From Duncaniella sp. (GTDB lineage: Bacteria > Bacteroidota > Bacteroidia > Bacteroidales > Muribaculaceae), in contig JAIDJD010000111.1 of NCBI GenBank assembly GCA_029052375.1, positions 1-7,285 of the forward strand: a DNA stretch of 7,285 nt, in the 5' to 3' direction. The notes under the pieces were generated by a model, which saw nothing but the letters and a program-made list of their open reading frames with translations, did not search any database and had not been told where the DNA came from. Below, in pieces: positions 1-5,795 of this stretch (positions within the stretch are counted from its first letter, which is position 1; each line of letters begins with the position of its first letter). A program made the translations under genes and the position numbers.

Positions 1-120
1 TATTACGGTTCAATCCATGCAGATATATTTGACGGCAATATAATGGACCCGGACAAAAATGGCAATCCCAGACCCGGAACACTCGGCTACCTTGCAGACC
101 AGCTCGGCATCACCCTCTGA
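1..120 (+). CDS. C-terminal end of an unrecognised protein (partial)
   Basis: The window opens inside a reading frame that runs for 39 codons and stops at TGA 118-120. The fragment is hydrophilic. It contains an Asp/Asn-rich stretch, MDPDKNGNPRPG, whose D-x-D-x-N-G spacing recalls a calcium-binding loop of the EF-hand or dockerin kind, but the acidic residue expected at the end of such a loop is absent. It ends GYLADQLGITL. I do not recognise the family, and too little is present to assign a function. That it is real coding sequence is supported by the open frame to the window edge, the G/C-leaning third positions and the terminator-like hairpin 33 bp downstream. Confidence 0.6.
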   Translation, partial: YYGSIHADIFDGNIMDPDKNGNPRPGTLGYLADQLGITL

Positions 121-153
121 TATCGCCCTCCGACACACGACCTGACAACATAT

Positions 154-187
154 GCGGGCAACAGCTATCCACAATGCTGTTGCCCGC
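154..187. terminator. Hairpin between convergent genes, likely bidirectional terminator
   Basis: A perfect 12-bp inverted repeat (GCGGGCAACAGC at 154-165, its complement at 176-187) encloses a 10-base loop. It lies 33 bp after the stop of the left-edge gene and about 100 bp after the stop of the thiol peroxidase gene, which is read towards it. There is no good T-tract on either side (TTGTAGTT on the plus side), so efficiency is uncertain. The rest of the 121-289 gap shows no coding sequence or RNA gene that I can support. Confidence 0.6.
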
Positions 188-289
188 TTGTAGTTCGTGG
201 CCGCGACGTGTCGGGTCTCTTTATCCCTCCACACGTCTGTATGCCAAAGGCAGACCCATTCCCCCGTTGCAGCGAGGCTGAGGTCGGGC

Positions 290-748
290 TTAGCCCTTGA
301 TAATGTCGAGGAGCTGTCCGGCGGCGTTTTTGGTGTTCACCTTGGTGATGACGTGGGTGATGTTGTGGTCAGCGTCGGTGACGAATGTAGTGCGGACAGT
401 GCCCATGTACTCGCGTCCGGCCATTTTCTTTTTCTGCCATACGCCGAAGGCCCGGTTGACCTCGGTAGATTCGTCGCTCGACAGGACGAAGGGCAGAGCG
501 TGCTTGGCGGCAAACTTCATGTGGCTCGCCACAGAGTCCTTGCTGATGCCAATCACAGTGTAGCCGAGCTCTTTCAGCATGGCATATTCATCGCGGATGC
601 TGCAGGCCTCGGCCGTGCATCCGGGAGTGTTGTCCTTTGGATAGAAGTAAATGATGAGAGGGATGCCCGCGAAGTCGTCGGCTTTCAGTTCGCGTCCCTC
701 AATGTCTACGCCGAGATTTTCGGGTATCTTGTCGCCTGGTTTCAACAT
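290..748 (-). CDS. bcp: Thioredoxin-dependent thiol peroxidase (Bcp/PrxQ-type peroxiredoxin)
   Basis: This 152-residue protein is a peroxiredoxin of the Bcp/PrxQ group, a cytoplasmic enzyme that reduces hydrogen peroxide and organic hydroperoxides with electrons from thioredoxin. The peroxidatic motif is P37-KDN-T41-PG-C44, and a resolving Cys sits five residues later at C49, the arrangement of E. coli Bcp (C45/C50). A conserved Arg is at R119 in GTVRTTFV. Length is normal for the family, and there is no signal peptide. The ATG at 748-746 begins the standard MLKPGDKIP opening. It follows the stop of the upstream hydrolase gene by 12 bp with only an A-rich spacer and no Shine-Dalgarno, so it is probably the last gene of a dus-hydrolase-bcp transcript ending at the hairpin at 154-187. 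No OxyR-like site is visible directly in front of it. Confidence 0.93.
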   Translation of the reverse strand: MLKPGDKIPENLGVDIEGRELKADDFAGIPLIIYFYPKDNTPGCTAEACSIRDEYAMLKELGYTVIGISKDSVASHMKFAAKHALPFVLSSDESTEVNRAFGVWQKKKMAGREYMGTVRTTFVTDADHNITHVITKVNTKNAAGQLLDIIKG

Positions 749-760
749 ATCTGTCTGTTT

Positions 761-1789
761 TTATTTGGATTGGTGATTGTTGTTGTCGTTGAGATTGCCG
801 AGCCATCTGAACATGGCTCTATACCACGCCTTGCGTACGCCCGGCGATGAGAGGCTGAGATCGTGCAGGCCTCCCTCGACTTTCATCCGGCATATGTCTG
901 CGGACAGATTCGAGCCATAGCGGGCTATGTCGCCGACGTCAAGAACCGCATCGGCCCCGGAGGCCTCCGGCGTCCAGTCTGTGCCGTGGAAGCTCCTTGC
1001 GCTGTACATCAGCAGGACGGGCACCCGTATGCTTCGGGGGTGCCTGCGCAGGTATACCTGAGCCTCGTGTATGGCCCTTATCCATCCGAGCGTCACCTTC
1101 GGGGAAGGGTCGGTCTTGAGATGAGTGTCGTAAGTCCATTCGCCATGACAGTCGGCTCTGAGGCTGCAGCCATAAGCCCGGGCGTCGCCGCTGCTCACCC
1201 TGATGTCGGGCAGGATGGCTCCGAGCGCGCTCACAAGCGGTATGAAAGGCTCTAGCCTGCCCATGTTCCAGTCGAGGAACGGACTGTTGAGAAGCAGCGC
1301 CTCGACAGGGGCCTGCGGATTGCTCGACATGAAGTATGACGCAATCAGGCCGCCGGTGCTGTGGCCCATAAGTATAATGTGGCGGATGCCGTAGCGGCGC
1401 ATGGCCACGAGGGCAGAATCTATGTCGGGAAAATACTGGTCTAAGGAGCGCACGTCGCAATGTCTCTGTCCCGGCATGAGCGAGCGCCCGTAGCGATGGA
1501 GGTCTACGGCATAGAAGTCGTATCCGCGGGCGACGAACGAGTCTGCCATCTCGGACTGGAAGAAATAGTCGTTGAAGCCGTGTATGTAGAGGACACCCCG
1601 GCGCGTCTCGCGGGCCTGCGTGGAGAGCAGGCGGACAAGGGTGCATCGCTGAGGGCCCGAGTAGTCAGGGGGCAGCTTGACGGAACGCATCTCGAACGGA
1701 GAGCCGAGCAAAGAGTCGGTCTGCCACTCCCGGGCCGAAACGGCCAGAGAACAGAGAGATAAGAGTGTGTAGAGGATAAGCTTGCGCAT
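761..1789 (-). CDS. Exported alpha/beta hydrolase (serine hydrolase, S33/lysophospholipase-like)
   Basis: A 342-residue serine hydrolase of the alpha/beta fold (Hydrolase_4/PldB-like). Residues 1-19 form a signal peptide with a likely cleavage after V-S-A19. The Cys at position 13 does not sit in a convincing lipobox, so a soluble periplasmic protein is favoured over a lipoprotein. Visible elements are the oxyanion motif H70-G-F, the D96-L-H-R-Y-G-R-S segment after strand 4 as in monoglyceride lipases, the nucleophile elbow G142-H-S144-T-G-G, an Asp candidate at D280 (or D284) in ADAVLDVGDI, and the catalytic His at H309 in GGLHDLSL. The C-terminus is Asn-rich. Families of this type cleave lipid esters, acyl glycerols or peptides; the substrate cannot be told from sequence. 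It starts 15 bp after dus and ends 12 bp before bcp, so it is very likely co-transcribed with both, although no shared pathway is obvious. Confidence 0.87.
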   Translation of the reverse strand: MRKLILYTLLSLCSLAVSAREWQTDSLLGSPFEMRSVKLPPDYSGPQRCTLVRLLSTQARETRRGVLYIHGFNDYFFQSEMADSFVARGYDFYAVDLHRYGRSLMPGQRHCDVRSLDQYFPDIDSALVAMRRYGIRHIILMGHSTGGLIASYFMSSNPQAPVEALLLNSPFLDWNMGRLEPFIPLVSALGAILPDIRVSSGDARAYGCSLRADCHGEWTYDTHLKTDPSPKVTLGWIRAIHEAQVYLRRHPRSIRVPVLLMYSARSFHGTDWTPEASGADAVLDVGDIARYGSNLSADICRMKVEGGLHDLSLSSPGVRKAWYRAMFRWLGNLNDNNNHQSK

Positions 1790-1804
1790 ATTCAGAGATT
1801 TGGG

Positions 1805-2716
1805 TCAACCCAATAGATTTAGAAATTTATCGAGCGAGGAGCTCTTCTTCAGACTTTTGAGCAATTTGCGACCGACGACGGCCTCGTCGGCATAGTCCAG
1901 GCGTGGCTTGAGGCGCATGAGCGCCTGGGCTTCTCCGGCTGAGGCATCGGCAATGGCGCGGCTCACCTCCCGCATGATTTCGAGCCATGCTCCGGCTCGC
2001 TCGGCCTCGCTGCAGGACTTGCCAATGAACTCTGCGTATAGGGTGGGGCGGGCCAGTATGCCTCTGCCTGCCATTATGCCTTTGATCGAGGGATACCGAG
2101 AGCAGATCCAGGCGGCCTCTTCGGGTGTCGAGATATTGCCGTTGTATATTGCCGGATGGGCGAGCGCGTCCAGCATCTCGGAGAATGTCTCCATGTCTGT
2201 CTCGCCCTTGTAGCCCATGACGGCTGTGCGGGGATGTATCGCGACGTAGCAGAGGGGCATCGAGTTGATGATGTCAATTGTCCGTTTCCATTCGTCGGGC
2301 TCTTTGACGCCGGGACGCATTTTAAGCGAGAATGTGATGTCGGGGCGCGACTTCATCCAGGCGGACACCTCGCCGAGCACTTCGGGGTTGCCGGCGAGCG
2401 CCGAGCCCCTGCCTGCCCTGATCTGGGGCGGGAAAGGGCATCCGAGGTTGAGGTCGAGGCGTGTGTGGCCGGTCTCGGTGACAGCCGAGGCCACTGTCCG
2501 CAGCTCGGCCAGATTCTTGAAGATTGCCTGAGGTATCACATCTTCTCCTGCAATGTCGCGCAGGTCGCGGGGCCGTGTCTCGCCCTTCTCCACGCGGGCA
2601 AAGGGGGCACAGTAGCGCGGGGGCTCAAGGCCCTCCCTGCGGCACAGTGCCGCATGGGCCTGCCGCCAGTATCTGTCGGTGAATCCCTGCAGCGGGGCAC
2701 AATAAAACTCTTTCAT
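1805..2716 (-). CDS. dus: tRNA-dihydrouridine synthase family protein
   Basis: A 303-residue FMN-dependent enzyme that reduces specific uridines of tRNA to dihydrouridine in the cytoplasm, using NADPH. The N-terminal APLQGFTDRYWR segment is the FMN-binding start of the TIM barrel. The proton-donor Cys is C93 in N90-L-G-C-P, followed by the family signature G102-R-G-S-A-L. Other expected residues are K132 in SLKMRPG, H161-P-R163, the Y191-N-G-N-I strand and the phosphate-binding G217-R-G-I-L. Length is close to the single-domain bacterial Dus group (about 310-330), nearest in feel to DusC, but target-site specificity cannot be assigned. The ATG at 2716-2714 is the natural start (MKEFYCAPLQ). 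It appears to head a unit with the hydrolase and bcp, lying 93 bp downstream of pncB with possible promoter boxes just in front. Confidence 0.92.
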   Translation of the reverse strand: MKEFYCAPLQGFTDRYWRQAHAALCRREGLEPPRYCAPFARVEKGETRPRDLRDIAGEDVIPQAIFKNLAELRTVASAVTETGHTRLDLNLGCPFPPQIRAGRGSALAGNPEVLGEVSAWMKSRPDITFSLKMRPGVKEPDEWKRTIDIINSMPLCYVAIHPRTAVMGYKGETDMETFSEMLDALAHPAIYNGNISTPEEAAWICSRYPSIKGIMAGRGILARPTLYAEFIGKSCSEAERAGAWLEIMREVSRAIADASAGEAQALMRLKPRLDYADEAVVGRKLLKSLKKSSSLDKFLNLLG

Positions 2717-2720
2717 GTCG

Positions 2721-2737
2721 CAAAATTAACAAAAATA
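2721..2737 (-). promoter_or_regulatory. Candidate -7 boxes for dus
   Basis: On the minus strand two overlapping-range matches to the Bacteroidota -7 consensus TAnnTTTG precede dus: TATTTTTG (2737-2730) and TAATTTTG (2728-2721). The first would give a leader of only a few bases, and the second would give an essentially leaderless mRNA. I see no TTTG box at the usual 19-21 bases upstream, so this is a tentative call and dus may instead be read through from pncB. Confidence 0.35.
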
Positions 2738-2786
2738 TCATGTCCGGGAGCATGGAGGAGCGGGATTTTGTCGTGACTCAGTGAAG

Positions 2787-2827
2787 CCGGAAGGGCAGGC
2801 CTGTATGTTTCATACAGGCGGTTCCGG
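2787..2827 (-). terminator. Hairpin spanning the pncB stop codon
   Basis: A 9-bp perfect stem (GCCTGTATG 2799-2807 with CATACAGGC 2811-2819) closes a 3-base loop. It is flanked by a second complementary pair, CCGGAA 2787-2792 with TTCCGG 2822-2827, separated from the inner stem by an asymmetric internal loop. The pncB stop (2812-2810) lies at the tip. It could be a terminator or an mRNA 3'-end stabiliser between pncB and dus. No T-tract follows on the minus strand, so termination is not certain. Confidence 0.45.
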
Positions 2828-4024
2828 TATATGGAGCGCTTGCATGAAGCGTCTTACTACTGCGGGGTCTCCGGTATATTTGCCGTGGTCTTCGCTCAGC
2901 TTGCAGGTCTCGCAATAGAAAGGCCATGACTCTGTGATTTTTACTGCGGTCAGCTTGATTACGATATTGCGCGGACGCACACCGGGAAAGTCGCAGGTGA
3001 GATGTGTGCCAATGCCGAAAGATGGCAGGCAGATGCCGGCGGCGTATCTCTGTATCTCGATGGCACGGTCTACGTCGAGTGCATTGCTGAACACTACCTG
3101 CTTGGTGTGCGGGTCTATGCCGAGTTCGCGATATTTGGCCGCTATCAGGTCGAGCTGTTCGAGGTTGTCTCCGCTGTCGACGCGCAGTCCCTTGAACATA
3201 TTGGCGTAATCTTCTGAGAAATTCAGGCTGAAAATCCTCCAGCCGTATGTGTCGTAAAGGAATGTCCCGAGGGCTCCGCGATAGGTGGCCGCCCACTTCT
3301 GCATGGCTATATGGTTGGCCATCTGCGGGCCGTACATACCGGCGATGGCACACACAAACTCGTGGGCCATGGTGCCGACGGGGGTAAGGTCATGCTTCAT
3401 GGCCAGGTAGAGATTGCTTGTGCCGACAAATCTGCCCGGGCCTCCGAGGGCATCGCAGGTCTCCTTGAGGGTCGCCACCACAAGGTCCTGGGCCCGGAAC
3501 GAGGCCCTGCGCCGTGTCCCGAAGTCGCTGAACACGCATCCGGCTCCGACGAGGCGGGTGCCTTTCTCGCGTGTGCGCTCAGCGCAGGCGTCATAGTCGA
3601 GAGCCTTGTCCGTGCCGGTCATCATCAGATATAGCTCGGAGATTATCGCAAGCACCTTGACCTCGAGAAGTATGGTGTCGGCCCAGCACCCCTCAAACTC
3701 CACCTCGAGATGGCCTCCGGCATCCTGCGACGCCCTTGCCCACCTGTGGTCGTACCTGAAACCGCGCAGATAGCTGAGAAACCACGAGGGGATGTAGTTG
3801 CATCTGCGGCGGATGAAGTCTATCTCTTCGTCGGTAATCCTGACAGTCTCGAGGAGTTCTATCTGGTGTGTCAGCTCCCTGGCGAAGCCGGGGGGATAGA
3901 CGGTGTTGCCACGGTCGGTGAACCTGTATCGCACCTGCGTTCTGGGATAGTTCTGGATGACCGCCGCACACATGGTGAACTTATACAGGTCGTCGTCGGT
4001 AAAGTGGTTGATAATCTGTCTCAT
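2810..4024 (-). CDS. pncB: Nicotinate phosphoribosyltransferase
   Basis: This 404-residue cytoplasmic enzyme makes nicotinate mononucleotide from nicotinate and PRPP with ATP hydrolysis, the entry step of NAD salvage (Preiss-Handler route). Length matches E. coli PncB (400). Counting from the chosen Met, landmarks are the N-terminal F-T-D-D-D-L-Y-K-F-T-M segment (8-18), F165-SDFGTRRR, G201-TSN, the phosphorylatable His H221 in GTMAHEF, R281-VDSGD for PRPP, F336-GIGT, and a C-terminal KLSEDHGKYTGD. The ATG at 4024-4022 gives the usual MRQIINHFTDDDLY opening. Extending 18 codons further would need a TTG start and adds sequence unlike the family. The gene diverges from mmcQ across 121 bp, and no clear promoter box was found for it there. 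Its last codons lie in a hairpin at 2787-2827. dus follows 93 bp later. Confidence 0.94.
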   Translation of the reverse strand: MRQIINHFTDDDLYKFTMCAAVIQNYPRTQVRYRFTDRGNTVYPPGFARELTHQIELLETVRITDEEIDFIRRRCNYIPSWFLSYLRGFRYDHRWARASQDAGGHLEVEFEGCWADTILLEVKVLAIISELYLMMTGTDKALDYDACAERTREKGTRLVGAGCVFSDFGTRRRASFRAQDLVVATLKETCDALGGPGRFVGTSNLYLAMKHDLTPVGTMAHEFVCAIAGMYGPQMANHIAMQKWAATYRGALGTFLYDTYGWRIFSLNFSEDYANMFKGLRVDSGDNLEQLDLIAAKYRELGIDPHTKQVVFSNALDVDRAIEIQRYAAGICLPSFGIGTHLTCDFPGVRPRNIVIKLTAVKITESWPFYCETCKLSEDHGKYTGDPAVVRRFMQALHIPEPPV

Positions 4025-4060
4025 ATTCTGTCGGATGAAGTGGCTTGCACTCAGGGCAGT

Positions 4061-4080
4061 AATGTGCCGCGGCCACAATT
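4061..4080. promoter_or_regulatory. Imperfect dyad in the pncB leader region
   Basis: An imperfect palindrome centred on CCGCGG (4067-4072) has flanks AATGTG on the left and CACAATT on the right, one base out of register. It lies 37-56 bp upstream of the pncB start within the divergent region. It could be an operator or an RNA hairpin. The sequence shows no recognised family of regulator site, and I cannot tell which gene, if any, it controls. Confidence 0.25.
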
Positions 4081-4118
4081 CACTATATCGGTATAAACAG
4101 AATTTGCGGGAATTTGTT

Positions 4119-4126
4119 TATCTTTG
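4119..4126 (+). promoter_or_regulatory. Bacteroidota -7 box upstream of mmcQ
   Basis: TATCTTTG is an exact match to TAnnTTTG and ends 19 bases before the mmcQ ATG, predicting a short leader of roughly 10-15 bases. The nearest TTTG (4103-4106) is only 12 bases upstream, shorter than the usual spacing, so the -33 element is weak or absent. Confidence 0.55.
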
Positions 4127-4145
4127 CGGTGCCAATGTATGATGT

Positions 4146-4568
4146 ATGAATATTGAAGAGCTCAGAGAGTATTGCCTTTCGCTCGGAGAGGTGGAGGAGA
4201 AGATGCCGTTCGGCAAGTTTGCCAGGCGCTACGACTCCGTGCTTGTGTTTTATGTAATGGGACACATCTTCTGCATGACCGATATCGATGATTTCAGTTA
4301 CGTGAATGTCAAGTCTACCCCGAGTGAGCTCGAGGCGCTCAAGGCAGAGCATACCTCGCTCGGCTCGCCTCTGAACAGAGGCATGAAAGACTGGGCTTCG
4401 CTGGTTCTCGACGGCGACATCCCGGACAGCAAGGTGTATGCGCTGATCAGCCGCTCTTACGAAATAATCAAAAACAAATATACAAAGAAACCAAGGAGGA
4501 AAAATGAAAAGCTTCAAACCGAAGGCATGGATGCTGCCTCAGCCCGTGCTGATAATAGGCACGTATAA
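4146..4568 (+). CDS. MmcQ/YjbR family protein (DUF419), with extended C-terminus
   Basis: Residues 1 to about 112 match the small MmcQ/YjbR family, a CyaY-like fold of roughly 115-120 residues sometimes described as DNA-binding but with no established biochemical role. Recognisable parts are the N-terminal helix IEELREYCLSL, the E17-E-K-M-P-F segment, the central strands with V53-N-V-K, and P75-LNRGMKDW with LDGDIPD at 88-94, then the closing SYEII helix. A Lys/Arg-rich stretch follows (111-119). The frame does not stop there but continues 21 codons into the start of the flavin reductase gene, which makes the product 140 residues, longer than usual; the tail has no recognisable content. A one-base change in the A-run at 4500-4504 would restore a stop. 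The ATG at 4146 is the only in-frame start near the promoter. It is expressed ahead of the flavin reductase. Confidence 0.85.
   Translation: MNIEELREYCLSLGEVEEKMPFGKFARRYDSVLVFYVMGHIFCMTDIDDFSYVNVKSTPSELEALKAEHTSLGSPLNRGMKDWASLVLDGDIPDSKVYALISRSYEIIKNKYTKKPRRKNEKLQTEGMDAASARADNRHV
4493..4499 (+). promoter_or_regulatory. Strong Shine-Dalgarno for the flavin reductase gene
   Basis: AAGGAGG lies four bases before the ATG at 4504, inside the 3' part of mmcQ. None of the other starts in this window has so complete a match. It fixes the start of the downstream gene and suggests it is translated efficiently in its own right. Confidence 0.75.
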
Positions 4569-5067
4569 TGCCGACGGCACACCCAACGCGATGAACGCGG
4601 CATGGGGCGGCCAGTGGGACATGACAGAGATAATGATCTCGCTCGGCTCGCACACAACGACAGACAACCTGAAGCGCAGCGGTGACTTCACGGTGGCCTT
4701 CGCCACAGAGGAGACCATGAAGGCCTCTGACTATGTAGGCATCGCGAGCGGACGGACCACTCCCGATAAAATCGCACGCACGGGATGGGCCTTCGACAAG
4801 GCTCCCGATGTGGATGCTCCTGTCTTCGGATGCTTCCCCGTCACCCTTGAGTGCCGGCTTAAGGAGAAGCTCTATGAGTCTCCGACCGGATTCTACATGA
4901 TAGCCGAGATAGTCAATATCCTCTGCGATGAGAAATATCTCGCCGAGGATGGCAAGCCGGATGTCGAGAAGATGAATCTGATAACATTCGACCCCGTACA
5001 CAATGGCTACATAGCACTCGGCCATCGTGTGGGCAATGCGTTTGCCGACGGCAACGAGCTGAAGTAA
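4504..5067 (+). CDS. Flavin reductase / flavoredoxin family protein
   Basis: A 187-residue cytoplasmic FMN-binding split-barrel protein of the flavin-reductase-like/flavoredoxin family, whose members transfer electrons via bound FMN or reduce free flavin. Landmarks are W9-MLPQPVLIIGT at the start of the barrel, the N28-AMNAAWGG motif, S46-LGSHTTTDNL that lines the flavin, then SGDFTVAFAT and ASDYVGIASGR (74-84). Length matches Desulfovibrio flavoredoxin (about 190). The physiological electron donor and acceptor are not evident. The start is fixed by the SD at 4493-4499. Its first 65 bp overlap the end of mmcQ in another frame, so the two are probably co-transcribed and may be translationally coupled. 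The transcript likely ends at the hairpin at 5095-5130. Confidence 0.9.
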   Translation: MKSFKPKAWMLPQPVLIIGTYNADGTPNAMNAAWGGQWDMTEIMISLGSHTTTDNLKRSGDFTVAFATEETMKASDYVGIASGRTTPDKIARTGWAFDKAPDVDAPVFGCFPVTLECRLKEKLYESPTGFYMIAEIVNILCDEKYLAEDGKPDVEKMNLITFDPVHNGYIALGHRVGNAFADGNELK

Positions 5068-5094
5068 GCCCACCCAATGTCCGCGATGGCATAA

Positions 5095-5130
5095 GCGCCC
5101 CGACAGAACGCAGAGGTTCTGTCGGGGCGC
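5095..5130. terminator. Strong bidirectional terminator hairpin
   Basis: A 15-bp perfect inverted repeat (GCGCCCCGACAGAAC 5095-5109, complement 5116-5130) closes a 6-base loop. It lies between the converging flavin reductase (stop 5067) and NusG-paralogue (stop 5156) genes, 27 and 25 bp from their stops. T-rich tails are poor on both sides (TGTCCTGTTG on the plus side), but stem strength and position support termination in both directions. Confidence 0.8.
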
Positions 5131-5155
5131 TGTCCTGTTGCGGGCTTCCGTGGCG

Positions 5156-5737
5156 CTACTTGGCGCGCTCGATGTCCAGGGTGTCTATGGTGATGCTGGC
5201 ACAGCCGAGGATGTCTATCCTTACTATCAGCTCGCTCTTGTTGTCGACACACCGGACCACCTCTCCTTCGAGGCCCTTGAGGCTGCCTCGCACCACTACT
5301 ATCTTGTCGTGGACCTTGTATGGGGCGTCGGTGATGGAGACCGGGACGTCTGTCTGTCCGAGCATGAATCTCAGAGTATCTATCTGTCTCTGGGGGATTA
5401 CGGCTATAGGTTTGGTGAGGCCCGTGGTCTTGGCCGCCTTGTTGGTCATGAAGCGGTTGATGAAAGGGAGCGTCACCACATCCCGGCGCTCTTTTTCAGT
5501 ACATTTGATGAAGACTATAGAGGGAAGAAGCACCTTGTCTACCTTGCCTTTTCTGCCGTTCCGCCATATGCGCACTACAGTCTGTGTGGCTACATAACAC
5601 TCGTATCCGAGCTTTTCAAGCCGCTCCTGCGAGGCTTTTTCGGTATTGTTGTTGACGATGGCTACAAACCATGTGCGTTTTTCAGTGCCTGAGGCCTTGG
5701 GTGCCGCTTTGGAGTTGCTGTCTTGGGTCTCTAACAT
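5156..5737 (-). CDS. NusG-family transcription antiterminator (UpxY-like paralogue)
   Basis: This 193-residue protein has the two-domain NusG layout. After a polar N-terminal tail (1-21), the NGN domain begins T22-WFVAIV, with E33-KASQERLEKLGYECYVAT and L70-LPSIVFIK in the place of the PLFPGYVF strand. A linker follows (about 110-135), then a KOW-type domain with V142-HDKIVVVRGSLKGLEGEV and RIDILGCASITI. Sequence style resembles UpxY-type specialised NusG proteins, which bind RNA polymerase and relieve early termination in surface-polysaccharide operons, more than housekeeping NusG, which usually sits with secE and ribosomal protein genes. Here nothing follows it on the same strand except a terminator and a converging gene, so any target operon must lie elsewhere. 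The ATG at 5737-5735 is about 50 bases from the predicted transcription start. Confidence 0.87.
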   Translation of the reverse strand: MLETQDSNSKAAPKASGTEKRTWFVAIVNNNTEKASQERLEKLGYECYVATQTVVRIWRNGRKGKVDKVLLPSIVFIKCTEKERRDVVTLPFINRFMTNKAAKTTGLTKPIAVIPQRQIDTLRFMLGQTDVPVSITDAPYKVHDKIVVVRGSLKGLEGEVVRCVDNKSELIVRIDILGCASITIDTLDIERAK

Positions 5738-5795
5738 TTTCGTTGCTTCCGGTTCGAGGTTAAGGTTTAAAGTTCATTTGGTCGAGTTGTAGATG

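Noticed and set aside
121..289. Possible tRNA or small RNA gene in the gap after the left-edge gene
   Set aside because: Only the 12-bp hairpin and a weak 5-bp stem near 235-255 are visible. No cloverleaf, TTCGANNC-type T-arm or promoter was found.
197..850. 217-codon open frame on the plus strand opposite bcp
   Set aside because: It lies antisense to a clear peroxiredoxin gene with intact motifs, runs on past bcp into the hydrolase gene, and its translation resembles no family. Long antisense frames are expected in GC-rich coding DNA.
939..1646. 235-codon frame on the same strand as the hydrolase, other phase
   Set aside because: Arg/Pro/His-rich translation typical of an out-of-phase reading of GC-rich DNA; the hydrolase frame contains the catalytic motifs.
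2156..2776. 206-codon open frame on the plus strand opposite dus
   Set aside because: Antisense shadow of the dihydrouridine synthase gene. It has no promoter, RBS or family motif.
2810..4078. Longer pncB product starting 18 codons upstream
   Set aside because: That start would be a TTG and the added residues do not resemble the family N-terminus, whereas ATG 4024-4022 gives the expected opening.
4468..5073. 201-codon open frame on the minus strand covering the whole flavin reductase gene
   Set aside because: Fully opposite a well-recognised gene with a strong SD. Its composition looks like a reverse-frame artefact.
5138..5692. 184-codon plus-strand frame opposite the NusG paralogue
   Set aside because: Its start lies just after the terminator hairpin and it is antisense to a gene with NGN and KOW features; no independent support.
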